Shown: piece after piece, positions 25,166 through 34,507 of the stretch | Position numbering within the stretch: the stretch's first letter is position 1 | Layout of the letters: every line of letters begins with the position of its first letter | NCBI GenBank assembly: GCA_964645285.1 | Contig: CAZYDR010000004.1 | Coordinates: forward strand, 1-63,257 | DNA length: 63,257 nucleotides | From: JAYZAP01 sp964645285 | GTDB lineage: Bacteria; Pseudomonadota; Alphaproteobacteria; JAAXGF01 | Direction of reading: 5' to 3' | Notes under the pieces: model-generated | The model's input: only the letters and a program-made list of their open reading frames with translations | Databases searched by the model: none | Told to the model about the DNA's origin: nothing | Program-made: the position numbers and the translations under genes

Positions 25166-27169
25166 ATGGTTGCTGGAGACCGCCTTTTTACCTTCGCCGT
25201 CATCGCCGATACCCATATCACGGAGGCGGATGCCGTCGCTATCGGCGGTTACGACATCGACACCGTGAAGCTGGGTGCGGGGCGGTCGCGCTACGTGGTT
25301 CGCCAGCTCAACGACCTGGCGCCCGATTTCGTCGTCCACCTTGGCGATATCACCCATCCCGAGCCCGGCACCCCGGCCTACGAGGATTCAGCGGCCCGCT
25401 TTCACAAGGTCTATGCGGAACTCGAATGCCCGCTCTATTTGGTGGCCGGCAACCACGATATCGGCGAGAAGGCGTTTCCCGGTCAACCCCTGGCCCAGCA
25501 GGAGGCGCGGCGAACCGTCACCGACGATATGATCGCCGAGTACGAGCACCAGTTTCAGGCCCATTACTATTCCTTCGAACATCAAGACTGCCTGTTCGTC
25601 ATCATCAACGGCATGATCGTCAATTCGGGCCTGGCCTGCGAAGAGCTGCAACGGCAATGGCTCGAAGCCCTGCTTGAGAAAAACCGGGGGCGGCGCATCT
25701 TCATGTTCTCGCACTACCCGCCGTACCTGTCGCGGCCCGACGAGTGCGAACACTACGACGCCACCGACGAGCCCGGCCGGTCGTGGCTGCTCGGGCTGTT
25801 CGAGCGTTATGAGGTCGAGGCCTACTACGCCGGCCACGTCCATAACTTCTTCTTCAATCACCACGGCCCGACCAACAGCTATGTGCTGCCGTCGACCAGT
25901 TTCCTGCGCCACGACTATCATGAACTGTTCCGGGTGGCGCCGGGCATGAGGCAAGGCCGCCACGACGGCGCCAAGCTCGGTTATGCGGTTGTCGATGTTC
26001 ATGGCCAGGGCCACCTCAATCACGCGGTTCGCACCTACGGCCGGGCGCTCGAGGCCGGGGAAACAGCGTCCACGACGCAAAAACCGTTGCCGCCTGTCCA
26101 TGGTCTACAGCCCGACCGCCACGGAGCCGGGCTCTACCTTCGCCAACCGTGGTGCGACAGCGCCGATATTCCGACCCCATGGGCGCTCGATTCCTTCAGG
26201 CGCAAGCGCATCCGCAACGACTATCCGCTCATGGCTCTGTGGGAGATGGGGGTGCGCGACCTGCGGGTACCGCTCGATGACCTGGCCGACCCGGAAACCG
26301 GCACCCGCATGGCCGAACTCGCCGCCCTCGGCCACCGTTTCACCGCCTATTCCTACGGCGCACCCAACGGCGCGGCAGCCGAGGCCCTGAAGACGCGAGG
26401 CGGGGTGCTCGCCGCCTGGGAAGTCATCGCGCCAATTACCAACGCGGTTGATTTGCTTGCCCCCATGGCGGCGATGAAGGGTTCGACAGCGGTTTTTTTC
26501 AATGCCTATCGCGCCCTAGTGGAGACCTTCAGCAGCAGCCACGGCCTGCAATCGGACGAACGCGGCGCGGTCGAGGCGTTGCTCGTGCTTGACGGCGCGC
26601 GGCAGGTTATCGACGGCGTGGTCTTCGGTGTCGCCTGGCAGGAGGCACCGGCCCCGGCCATCGCGGCGGCCCAGCGCAGCGTCGAAGGCCTTGGCGTCAA
26701 GGCGGCAATCCATGTGCAGTTCGGCCATCGCAATCCCCTGAACAAGGGCGAGAACGAACTTCTCAACGCCAACCGCGTGGCCGAGGCGGTCACTGCCGCC
26801 ATGGTCCATCCGGATGTTTCGGTGACGCTCGACAACTTCACCGGCATTGACCGGGGCTATCACTTCAGCGGCGGCCTGGTCGACCGGCTCTACAATCCGC
26901 TCGCTGGCGCCCACATTGTCCGTCATCTCCACGCCGCTCCGACTGGTGGCTGCGAGATTACCGCCATCCGGGACGACGAGAACATCCGGGTCATCGAGTT
27001 GGGCGGGGCAGGGGCCTTGCTGTTGCCCAAGAGCAACCTCGACTCGGCGGATCAGTCCAATCTGCCATCCCGCGACGCCGGGCGCTGGATCGACCTGGCC
27101 AGTGGTGATACGGCGCCTAAAAGCCTCTCCGGCCCCACCTTGGTGCTGACCGGCGGCGACAGCGGGTGA
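25166..27169 (+). CDS. calcineurin-like phosphoesterase fused to an unassigned C-terminal domain
   Basis: A 667-residue protein. Residues 8-230 are a metallophosphoesterase core with all metal motifs: D15-x-H17 (IADTHI), GD at 60-61 (HLGDITH), GNHD at 95-98, H183 (SHYPP) and GHVH at 223-226. Residues 230-320 are a linking region. Residues 325-667 form a second domain I do not recognise: it alternates strands and helices (DYPLMALWEMGVRDLRVPLDD, VLAAWEVIAPI, AIHVQFGHRN, VSVTLDNFTGID), a pattern that suggests a TIM-barrel-like fold. No signal peptide. It is 99 bases after the binding-protein gene and behind a terminator, so it has its own promoter. Substrate unknown; the phosphoesterase may act on a phosphodiester. 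Confidence 0.8.
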   Translation: MVAGDRLFTFAVIADTHITEADAVAIGGYDIDTVKLGAGRSRYVVRQLNDLAPDFVVHLGDITHPEPGTPAYEDSAARFHKVYAELECPLYLVAGNHDIGEKAFPGQPLAQQEARRTVTDDMIAEYEHQFQAHYYSFEHQDCLFVIINGMIVNSGLACEELQRQWLEALLEKNRGRRIFMFSHYPPYLSRPDECEHYDATDEPGRSWLLGLFERYEVEAYYAGHVHNFFFNHHGPTNSYVLPSTSFLRHDYHELFRVAPGMRQGRHDGAKLGYAVVDVHGQGHLNHAVRTYGRALEAGETASTTQKPLPPVHGLQPDRHGAGLYLRQPWCDSADIPTPWALDSFRRKRIRNDYPLMALWEMGVRDLRVPLDDLADPETGTRMAELAALGHRFTAYSYGAPNGAAAEALKTRGGVLAAWEVIAPITNAVDLLAPMAAMKGSTAVFFNAYRALVETFSSSHGLQSDERGAVEALLVLDGARQVIDGVVFGVAWQEAPAPAIAAAQRSVEGLGVKAAIHVQFGHRNPLNKGENELLNANRVAEAVTAAMVHPDVSVTLDNFTGIDRGYHFSGGLVDRLYNPLAGAHIVRHLHAAPTGGCEITAIRDDENIRVIELGGAGALLLPKSNLDSADQSNLPSRDAGRWIDLASGDTAPKSLSGPTLVLTGGDSG

Positions 27170-27242
27170 TTATGCTTGCCATCAAGGGAGCCTTGGTCCA
27201 AACATCGGCATCAATGGTGACGGGGTAACGGAAGGACAAGAA

Positions 27243-28235
27243 ATGAAGCGCAACGGTTTGACAAAATGCGCTTTGGCCCTTGCGGCTTTTCTCCTCACCT
27301 CTCCCGCACTCGCTCACGAGCCGACTACTGGTGACGCCGACTTCGACGCCTGGGTCACCGCGTTGCGGGCCGAGGCTACGGCCCAGGGCATCAGCCACGA
27401 AATTCTCGACGCCGCCCTCGAAGGCGTGACGCCGATCGCTCGTATTATCGAACTCGACCGCAAACAGCCCGAGTTCACCCAGACCTTCGCCCAGTACATG
27501 GAAAAGCGAATTACCACCAAGCTGGCCGAGGAAGGGCGCCGTCATTTCGCCCTCAACCGGGCACTGCTCAAGAAGGTCGGGAAGAAGTTTGGTGTCCAAC
27601 CGCGCTTCATCGTCGCCCTGTGGGGCGTCGAGACCCGCTACGGCACCTACACCGGCGGCTTTCCGGTTATCGCGGCGCTTGCCACCCTGGCCTACGATGG
27701 CCGGCGTAGCGACTATTTTCGCGGCGAATTGCTCAAAGGCCTGACCATTCTCGAAGAGGGCCACATCGCGCCGGTGGACATGATGGGCTCCTGGGCCGGC
27801 GCCATGGGCCAATGCCAGTTCATGCCGTCCAGCTTCCTCAACTTCGCCGTCGACTTCGACGGCGACGGCCGCCGCGACATTTGGACAACACAGGCGGATG
27901 TCTTCGCGTCAGCGGCCAATTATCTCGCCCGGTCGGGGTGGCGTGACGACCAGACCTGGGGCCGCGAAGTGACATTACCCGACGGCTTCGACCCGGCCTT
28001 GGCCGACCTTGATGTGGTCAAACGCCTCAGCGCCTGGCAGGCCTTGGGCGTGCGCCGGGCCGACGGTAGCGACCTGCCGAGCCGTGACCTCAAAGCATCG
28101 GTGGTGCTGCCGGGCGGCGAGGGAGAGCCTGCCTATGTGGTCTACAGCAACTACCAGACCATTTTAAAATGGAACCGCTCGCACTACTTCGCCATGTCCG
28201 TGGGACGGCTTGCCGATCTTATTGGCAATCGGTAA
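27243..28235 (+). CDS. lytic murein transglycosylase (MltB-like, SLT_2)
   Basis: A 330-residue cell-wall enzyme that cleaves the MurNAc-GlcNAc bond to form 1,6-anhydro-MurNAc. The signal peptide spans residues 1-24 (ending SPALAHE). The catalytic Glu is in ALWGVETRYGTYTGGF, and GAMGQCQFMPSSFLNFAVDFDGDGRRDIW is the glycan-binding signature of the membrane-bound MltB/SLT_2 group. The C-terminal residues (YSNYQTILKWNRSHYFAMSVG) belong to the domain. No lipobox cysteine, so it is probably periplasmic and soluble. It precedes rlpA and dacC, so three wall enzymes lie in a row. Confidence 0.92.
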   Translation: MKRNGLTKCALALAAFLLTSPALAHEPTTGDADFDAWVTALRAEATAQGISHEILDAALEGVTPIARIIELDRKQPEFTQTFAQYMEKRITTKLAEEGRRHFALNRALLKKVGKKFGVQPRFIVALWGVETRYGTYTGGFPVIAALATLAYDGRRSDYFRGELLKGLTILEEGHIAPVDMMGSWAGAMGQCQFMPSSFLNFAVDFDGDGRRDIWTTQADVFASAANYLARSGWRDDQTWGREVTLPDGFDPALADLDVVKRLSAWQALGVRRADGSDLPSRDLKASVVLPGGEGEPAYVVYSNYQTILKWNRSHYFAMSVGRLADLIGNR

Positions 28236-28291
28236 GATGCATATGTCGTGGCTGACGAGATTGACGACCACCAGATGATGGAATTGCAGGT

Positions 28292-29158
28292 TTGAAACGC
28301 CACAGTCGCCTTGGTCTATGCATGACTTTCGGGTTGCTCGCTCTGACCTTGGGTGCCTGCGCCGAAATTCAGCTCTTCACCCACGCCACCAAGGAAATCG
28401 CCCGCACCGCCAATCCCACCGACATCATGGGAACCTATAAGGTCGGCGACCCGTATCAAATCGCGGGTGTCTGGTACACCCCGGCGGAAGATCCTGATTA
28501 CGTGGAGACCGGCATCGCCTCGTGGTACGGCGAGGCCTTCCACGGCAAGCGCACGGCCAACGGTGCCATCTACGACATGAACGCGCTGACCGCGGCCCAC
28601 CGCACTCTGCCCATGCCCGTCAAGGTGCGGGTGACCAACCTGGATAACGGTCGCTCCATCGTACTTATCGTCAATGACCGCGGCCCGTTCGCCCGGGGCC
28701 GAATAATTGACGTGTCGCGCCGGGCGTCCCAATTGCTTGGGTTCCATGAGGCAGGAACCGCCCTGGTGCATGTGGAAGCCATCGGCGGCGAGGTCAACGA
28801 GCCGTTGCTTTCCGAAGCCCCCTACGATTCCGAAGCGCCGCCCTTGCCGGCTTCGCCAACCGGGTCCATCGAAGTCGAAGCCCTGACCGAGGTCGCCGCC
28901 GTCGAACCGGTCGCCACCACCGCCGGCGGCCATACCATGTACATTCAGGCTGGCGCCTTCTCCGACCCCGACAACGCCAGCCGCCTCAGCGCCCAGTTAC
29001 TGCCGTTCGGCGACGTCAAGACCACCATGGTGACCATTGACGGCCGGGAAATATTTCGGGTTCGCCTCGGACCTCTGGAGACCACCGAACACGCCGCCGC
29101 GTTGCTCGACAAAATTATCGGCGCCGGCCACGCCAATGCCCATCTGGTCGTCGATTAG
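28292..29158 (+). CDS. rlpA: RlpA family septal-ring lipoprotein with SPOR domain
   Basis: A 288-residue lipoprotein. A lipobox (LTLGAC) follows the signal sequence, so the mature N-terminal Cys should be lipidated. Residues about 66-175 form a double-psi beta-barrel of the RlpA type (ASWYGEAFHGKRTANGAIYDM, NDRGPFARGRIIDVSRRAS), which in some species acts on glycan strands lacking stem peptides. A C-terminal SPOR domain (about 213-288; MYIQAGAFSDPDNASRLS) binds denuded septal peptidoglycan. The start I use is TTG at 28292, because it gives the basic n-region KRHSR; ATG at 28322 would remove that. It lies 56 bases after the transglycosylase gene. Confidence 0.9.
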   Translation: MKRHSRLGLCMTFGLLALTLGACAEIQLFTHATKEIARTANPTDIMGTYKVGDPYQIAGVWYTPAEDPDYVETGIASWYGEAFHGKRTANGAIYDMNALTAAHRTLPMPVKVRVTNLDNGRSIVLIVNDRGPFARGRIIDVSRRASQLLGFHEAGTALVHVEAIGGEVNEPLLSEAPYDSEAPPLPASPTGSIEVEALTEVAAVEPVATTAGGHTMYIQAGAFSDPDNASRLSAQLLPFGDVKTTMVTIDGREIFRVRLGPLETTEHAAALLDKIIGAGHANAHLVVD

Positions 29159-29253
29159 GTCGATCCCGGCGCGGTGCCGAAATATCACCACAGTTGGTTG
29201 CTATAGGCGGTACGCTTTCCCATAATCGATCAACTATTTTCCGACGAGGTTTC

Positions 29254-30405
29254 ATGTCGTTGTTCCGCACATCCAAGTCATGCGCCACCATCCTGGCCGG
29301 GCTTTTCATTATGGCCGTCAGTGGTCCCGCCCTGGCACTCGAGACGCCGGCCAAACAGGCCATCCTCATCGACGATGTAACCGGCCGTGTGTTGTTTGAG
29401 AAAAACGCCGACCAGCTCATGCCGCCATCGTCCATGAGCAAGATCATGACCATTTATATGGTGTTTGAACGCCTCGGCGAGGGCAGCCTCAAACTCGACG
29501 ATACCTTGCCCGTGAGCGAGAATGCGTGGCGCAAGGGCGGCTCGAAAATGTTTGTCGAACTCGGATCGCGGATCACCGTTGAAGAGCTGTTGCGCGGCAC
29601 CATTGTCCAGTCAGGCAACGATGCCACCATCGTCATCGCCGAAGGACTGGCCGGCGAAGAAGATCTTTTCGCCTCGGAGATGACCGAGACGGCGCGGGGC
29701 CTCGGTCTCGACTCGAGCACGTTTCGCAACGCCAGCGGCTGGCCCGACCCCGACCATATGGTGACCGCCCGCGACATGGCGCTGCTCGCCCACCTGACAA
29801 TTCACAATTTCCCCCAGTACTACGCGTACTATTCGGAATTGGAATTCACTTATAACGGCATACGACAGGGTAACCGAAACCCGTTGCTGTACAAGAAAAT
29901 CGGCGCCGACGGCCTCAAAACCGGCCACACGGAGGCCGCCGGCTACGGCCTTACGGGTTCGACCGTTCGTAACGGGCGACGTCTCATTCTGGTCATCAAC
30001 GGCCTTGAATCGGCGGGCCAACGGTCGCGCGAAGCGGAACGCCTGATCGAATACGGTTATCGCGAGTTCACCAACTACACCCTGTTCGAGGCCGGCAAGA
30101 CCGTGGCCGACGCTGAAATCTGGCTCGGCGACAAGGCGACGGTGCCTCTGGTGCTGGAAGAGGGTCTGGTGACCACCCTGGGTCGCAAGGCGCGGCGCAA
30201 GATGGAGGTCAAGGTGGTCTATGACGGCCCGGTGCCGGCGCCCATCGCCAAAGGTACGCCAATCGCCCGGCTGGTCCTCTCGGCGCCGGACACGGAAACC
30301 ACCGAACTTCCCCTGGTCGCCGGTGCCGACGTCAAGAAACTCGGCCCCATCAGCCGCATCGGTGCGGCTATCCGCTATTTGATCTTCGGCGCTGCAACGC
30401 CGTGA
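29254..30405 (+). CDS. dacC: D-alanyl-D-alanine carboxypeptidase (PBP5/6 type)
   Basis: A 383-residue serine-type carboxypeptidase that trims the terminal D-Ala of murein pentapeptides. The signal peptide ends near residue 29 (GPALALE). Active-site motifs: S60-x-x-K63 (PPSSMSKIMT), SGN in VQSGNDATI, and KTG in DGLKTGHTEAAGYG. A C-terminal beta-rich domain follows from residue about 285, and the last residues IGAAIRYLIFGAATP are a plausible amphipathic membrane anchor. The start is the ATG at 29254 with GAGG upstream; the ORF extends upstream to 29194 only. The stop overlaps the GTG start of tmk. The name dacC/dacA is by family, not verified. Confidence 0.93.
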   Translation: MSLFRTSKSCATILAGLFIMAVSGPALALETPAKQAILIDDVTGRVLFEKNADQLMPPSSMSKIMTIYMVFERLGEGSLKLDDTLPVSENAWRKGGSKMFVELGSRITVEELLRGTIVQSGNDATIVIAEGLAGEEDLFASEMTETARGLGLDSSTFRNASGWPDPDHMVTARDMALLAHLTIHNFPQYYAYYSELEFTYNGIRQGNRNPLLYKKIGADGLKTGHTEAAGYGLTGSTVRNGRRLILVINGLESAGQRSREAERLIEYGYREFTNYTLFEAGKTVADAEIWLGDKATVPLVLEEGLVTTLGRKARRKMEVKVVYDGPVPAPIAKGTPIARLVLSAPDTETTELPLVAGADVKKLGPISRIGAAIRYLIFGAATP

Positions 30406-31037
30406 CAGCAGGCCGCTTCATCACCCTCGAGGGCGGCGAAGGGGCCGGCAAATCCACCCAGGTCGAACAACTGTGCGAGGCCTTGCGGCAACGCGGCATC
30501 GACGTCGTCGCAACCCGCGAGCCCGGCGGCAGTGACGGCGCCGAGGCCATCCGCGCCTTGCTGGTGCGCGGCGATACGGAACGCTGGGATCCTTTGACTG
30601 AAACCTTGCTGCATTTCGCCGTCCGCCACGATCACTACGTTCGCACTATCGCCCCGGCGCTAGCCCGCGGCGCCTGGGTCGTCAGCGACCGGTTCGCCGA
30701 TTCAACCATGGCCTACCAGGGTTACGGCCTGGGTGTTGACCGCGATGTCCTGCAACAGCTATACGAAACCGTGCTGGGCGATTTCGCGCCGGACCTCACG
30801 ATAATCCTCGATCTGCCCGTTGACATGGGACTTAAGCGCGCCAGTGCTCGCGGCGGCGACGACCGCTACGAGCGCATGGACCTGAGCTTTCACCAGCGCC
30901 TGCGCGACGGTTTCCTGACGATCGCCGCTAGCGAACCGAAACGTTGTGCGGTAATTGACGCCGCGGCCGACGCGGATGCGGTCGGCGCCGCAATCCTCGC
31001 CCTGGTTATCACTCGCCTGGATGTGGTCAATGGCTGA
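30402..31037 (+). CDS. tmk: thymidylate kinase
   Basis: A 211-residue kinase that phosphorylates dTMP to dTDP. P-loop EGGEGAGKST (about residues 9-18), then the DR(Y/F)-containing VVSDRFADSTMAYQGYG, and a lid arginine region (KRASARGGDDRYERMDL). The start is GTG, overlapping the dacC stop by four bases (GTGA), so its translation is coupled to dacC. It is followed by holB with an eight-base overlap; tmk-holB is a standard pair. Normal length. Confidence 0.94.
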   Translation: MTAGRFITLEGGEGAGKSTQVEQLCEALRQRGIDVVATREPGGSDGAEAIRALLVRGDTERWDPLTETLLHFAVRHDHYVRTIAPALARGAWVVSDRFADSTMAYQGYGLGVDRDVLQQLYETVLGDFAPDLTIILDLPVDMGLKRASARGGDDRYERMDLSFHQRLRDGFLTIAASEPKRCAVIDAAADADAVGAAILALVITRLDVVNG

Positions 31038-32121
31038 CGACGACACAGAGCAAATCCCGCCGCCGCCCCGGGAAAACCCGGAGCTCATCGGCCATGGCGC
31101 CGCCGAGAACGTCTTGCTCGACGCGTGGAATTCCGGGCGTCTGGCTCATGCCTGGATGCTTTGCGGTCCCAAAGGCATCGGCAAGGCGACCTTGGCCTAT
31201 CGTTTCGCCCGTTTTGTGCTGGCCGGCGGCGGTAGCGGCGGTTTGTTCGGCGATGCCCCCGACGGCCTCGCCATGGAGGCAAGTGATCCCGTCTTTCGCC
31301 GGGTCGCCGCCGGTGGCCATGCAGACATGATGGCGGTAACACCCTCCTTTGATGACAAACGCAAGCGCTGGCGCGAAGAAATCGTCGTCGACGATGTCCG
31401 CGCGCTGGGGCCCTTCATGAGACTGACCGCTTCGGAGGGCGGCTGGCGGGTGGCGGTGGTTGATGCCGCCGACGATATGAACATCAACGCCGCCAACGCA
31501 CTTCTAAAAATACTTGAAGAACCGCCTAATAAGACATTGTTATTGCTGATAAGTCATTCGCCCGAACGTCTGCTGTCGACAATCCGTTCGCGGTGCTGCC
31601 GTCTTAACATGCAGCCTCTCGACGAAACGCAGGTCACGGAATTCGTCGAGCGCTGTAGACCTGAACTGGCCACTGGCGAAGCGGCGGCGCTGGCCCGCCT
31701 GGCCGAAGGCAGCCCGGGCCGGGCCCTGCGTTTGGCCGATGCCGGCGGCCTGGCGCTCTATGGCGAGATGATCGAGATGCTCGCCGCCGTGGACGGCCTT
31801 GATGTGGCGGCGCTCCATGCTCTGGGCGACCGCATGGCCCGGGCCAACGCCCGCGATGCCTTCGCCACGTTGATGGAATTGCTCAGCCAATGGCTGGTCC
31901 GCATGGTGCGCACCGGGGCTCATGGCGCCGCGCCCCATGAGGTGATGGCGGGGGAGGCGGCGGTGGTCGAGCGCCTGCTCGGCCGCGCCAGCCTTGAACA
32001 ATGGACCGAGGTATGGGAAAAGACGGGCCGCCTCGTAGCCGACGTGGAGCGTATCAATCTCGACCGCAAGCAGGTCGTGATCAGCGTCTTCAACACGCTC
32101 GAGGCCACTGCCCGCAACTAG
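31030..32121 (+). CDS. holB: DNA polymerase III subunit delta'
   Basis: A 363-residue AAA+ clamp-loader subunit. P-loop-like segment CGPKGIGKATLAYRFA (about residues 47-62), then the VDDVRALGPFMRLTASEGGWRVAVVDAADDMNINAANALLKILEEPP block typical of clamp loaders, with the SRC motif (STIRSRC) near residue 188. There is no obvious zinc-finger cysteine cluster, common in this subunit's alphaproteobacterial forms. The start is the ATG at 31030; upstream extension lies in tmk. It precedes metG after 35 bases. Confidence 0.92.
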   Translation: MADDDTEQIPPPPRENPELIGHGAAENVLLDAWNSGRLAHAWMLCGPKGIGKATLAYRFARFVLAGGGSGGLFGDAPDGLAMEASDPVFRRVAAGGHADMMAVTPSFDDKRKRWREEIVVDDVRALGPFMRLTASEGGWRVAVVDAADDMNINAANALLKILEEPPNKTLLLLISHSPERLLSTIRSRCCRLNMQPLDETQVTEFVERCRPELATGEAAALARLAEGSPGRALRLADAGGLALYGEMIEMLAAVDGLDVAALHALGDRMARANARDAFATLMELLSQWLVRMVRTGAHGAAPHEVMAGEAAVVERLLGRASLEQWTEVWEKTGRLVADVERINLDRKQVVISVFNTLEATARN

Positions 32122-32156
32122 CCTCCCACTTTACCGCCTTATTTGGGGAGCCCGGA

Positions 32157-33692
32157 ATGTCCGCGCCCACATATTACGTCACGACGCCGATCTACTACGT
32201 CAACGATTCACCGCACATCGGCCACGTCTATACCACCGTGGCCTGCGACGCGTTGGCGCGATTCATGCGGCTTGACGGATACGACGTGAAATTCCTCACC
32301 GGCACTGACGAACACGGCCAGAAGGTGGAGAAGGCGGCGCTTGACGCCGGCGAGGCGCCTCAGGACTTCGTCGATCGGGTTTCCCAGCGCTTCCGTGACT
32401 TGCGTGAGCCCATGGGCTTCACCAACGACGACTTCATTCGCACCACCGAAGACCGCCACACCGTCTCGGTGCAACAGTTGTGGCGCGAACTGGTCAAGCG
32501 CGACCAAATTTACCTCGGCACCTATGCCGGCTGGTATTCCGTGCGCGACGAGGCGTTCTATGCGGAATCCGAACTGGTTGACGGCATCGCGCCGACCGGT
32601 GCGCCGGTCGAATGGGTCGAGGAGCCGAGCTACTTCTTCCGTCTATCAGCCTGGCAGGACCGGTTGATCGAATACTACGAGACCAATCCGGATTCAGTCA
32701 TGCCCGCGTCACGGCGCAACGAGGTGATAAGCTTCGTCAAGGGCGGATTGCTTGATCTTTCGGTGTCGCGGACCAGCTTCAAATGGGGCATTCCGGTACC
32801 CGACGACCCGGACCACGTGATGTACGTGTGGATCGACGCCCTGACCAACTACATCACCGCGACGGGTTACCCGGACACGGCGAGCGAAGACTACAGCAAA
32901 TACTGGCCGTGCGACGTTCACATGGTGGGCAAGGATATCCTGCGCTTCCACGCGGTCTACTGGCCGGCGTTCCTCATGGCCGCCGGGCTGGAACCGCCCA
33001 AGCGCATCTATGCCCATGGCTGGTGGACCAACGAAGGTCAGAAGATTTCCAAATCCCTCGGCAACGTCATCGAGCCCCTGGGGCTGGTCGAGAAATTCGG
33101 CCTCGACCAGGTGCGTTATTTCATGCTCCGCGAAGTGCCGTTCGGTAATGACGGTGATTTCTCGGAACGCGCCATGATCAACCGCATCAACGGCGACCTG
33201 GCCAACGACTTCGGCAATCTCGCTCAGCGTACCCTGTCGATGATCGCCAAGAACTGCGATGGCCAGGTGCCGACAGCTGGAGACCATAGCGACGACGACA
33301 AGGCCTTGCTGACCGCCGCCGACGACCTGTTGGATATTATACGCGGTCACATGCAGCGCCAGGAATTCCATCTGGCGCTGACCGAGCAGTGGCGCGTCAT
33401 CGCCCTGGCCAATCGTTATGTGGATGCCCAGGCGCCGTGGACTCTGCGCAAGACCGACCCGGCGCGCATGGCGACGGTGCTCTATGTGCTGGCCGAGGTT
33501 ATCCGCCGGCTGGCTGTTCTCGCCCAACCGGTCATGCCCGGCGCCGCTGGCCGTATGCTCGATCAGCTCGGCGTTGCCGAGGATGCGCGGCGCTTTACCA
33601 ATCTTGGCGGCGATAGCGCCTTGGCGCCGGCGACGCCGCTGCCCAAGCCCGAAGGCGTGTTTCCGCGCTATGTGGAGGAGGAGAGCACCTAG
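32157..33692 (+). CDS. metG: methionyl-tRNA synthetase
   Basis: A 511-residue class Ia synthetase that charges tRNA-Met. HIGH motif is HIGH in YVNDSPHIGHVYTT, KMSKS is KISKS (GQKISKSLGN), and the anticodon domain runs from about residue 370. There is no C-terminal EMAP-like dimerisation domain and no zinc-knuckle cysteine tetrad, so it is the short form usual in alphaproteobacteria. The start is the ATG at 32157 with GGGGAG upstream; the open frame upstream lies in holB. Its stop shares a base with the GTG start of the TatD gene. Confidence 0.95.
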   Translation: MSAPTYYVTTPIYYVNDSPHIGHVYTTVACDALARFMRLDGYDVKFLTGTDEHGQKVEKAALDAGEAPQDFVDRVSQRFRDLREPMGFTNDDFIRTTEDRHTVSVQQLWRELVKRDQIYLGTYAGWYSVRDEAFYAESELVDGIAPTGAPVEWVEEPSYFFRLSAWQDRLIEYYETNPDSVMPASRRNEVISFVKGGLLDLSVSRTSFKWGIPVPDDPDHVMYVWIDALTNYITATGYPDTASEDYSKYWPCDVHMVGKDILRFHAVYWPAFLMAAGLEPPKRIYAHGWWTNEGQKISKSLGNVIEPLGLVEKFGLDQVRYFMLREVPFGNDGDFSERAMINRINGDLANDFGNLAQRTLSMIAKNCDGQVPTAGDHSDDDKALLTAADDLLDIIRGHMQRQEFHLALTEQWRVIALANRYVDAQAPWTLRKTDPARMATVLYVLAEVIRRLAVLAQPVMPGAAGRMLDQLGVAEDARRFTNLGGDSALAPATPLPKPEGVFPRYVEEEST

Positions 33693-34507
33693 TGCTGGTC
33701 GACAGCCATTGTCACCTCGACATGAAGGGGCTCGCCGACGAGCTTGATGACGTCATGGCGCGGGCCGCCGCGGTTGGGGTCGTTATGGCCCAGACCATCT
33801 GCACCCGGCTGACCGAGTTCGACCAGATTCTGGCCCTGACGCGACGCCGCGATGATCTTTACTGCTCGGTGGGCATTCACCCCCATAACGTGGAGAGCGA
33901 GCCCGCCGTCACGGTGGAGACCCTGGTGGAACTGGCCGGAGACCCCAAAGTCATCGGTATCGGCGAGACTGGTCTTGATTACTTCTATGACCACAGCCCG
34001 CGCGAGGCCCAGCGCGCCAGCTTCCGGGTCCACGCGGCGGCGTCCCGGGAGACCGGACTGCCGCTCATCGTCCACACGCGTGACGCCGACGACGACACAG
34101 TGGATATTCTGGCGGACGAGGTAGGAAAGGGAGTGTTTCCGGGATTAATTCATTGCTTTAGTACTACGCCCGAAGTCGCGGAAAAATCGATTGAATTAGG
34201 ATTCTATATATCCATCGCAGGCATCGTTACGTTCAATAGTGCCGAATCCCTTCGCGAGACAATGCGGAATGTGCCACTGGGGCGTCTTCTGGTCGAAACC
34301 GATGCGCCCTATCTGGCGCCCGTACCCATGCGCGGAAAACGCAACGAACCGGCTTACGTGGCCCATGTGGCCGAGCGTATGGCGCAGATCAAGGGCATTA
34401 CGACCGAGGCTTTGGCCGAGGCGACCACGGATAACTTCTTCAAACTATTCAATAAAGCTAGCAAGACCAACGCACGTTTGACCGACTCTCTGGCGCCATG
34501 CGCGTAA
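33692..34507 (+). CDS. TatD family metal-dependent hydrolase (DNase)
   Basis: A 271-residue amidohydrolase-fold protein of the TatD/YcfH family, with 3'-5' exonuclease activity in characterised members. Metal ligands: DSHCHLD (residues 4-10), GETGLDY near 92-98, H in IVHTRDAD, and the LLVETDAPYLAP block near 203-214. The GTG start overlaps the metG stop by one base; the metG-tatD pair is very common. The C-terminal 16 residues overlap the start of the MBL gene, and the same bases carry both reading frames for ten bases. Confidence 0.92.
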   Translation: MLVDSHCHLDMKGLADELDDVMARAAAVGVVMAQTICTRLTEFDQILALTRRRDDLYCSVGIHPHNVESEPAVTVETLVELAGDPKVIGIGETGLDYFYDHSPREAQRASFRVHAAASRETGLPLIVHTRDADDDTVDILADEVGKGVFPGLIHCFSTTPEVAEKSIELGFYISIAGIVTFNSAESLRETMRNVPLGRLLVETDAPYLAPVPMRGKRNEPAYVAHVAERMAQIKGITTEALAEATTDNFFKLFNKASKTNARLTDSLAPCA

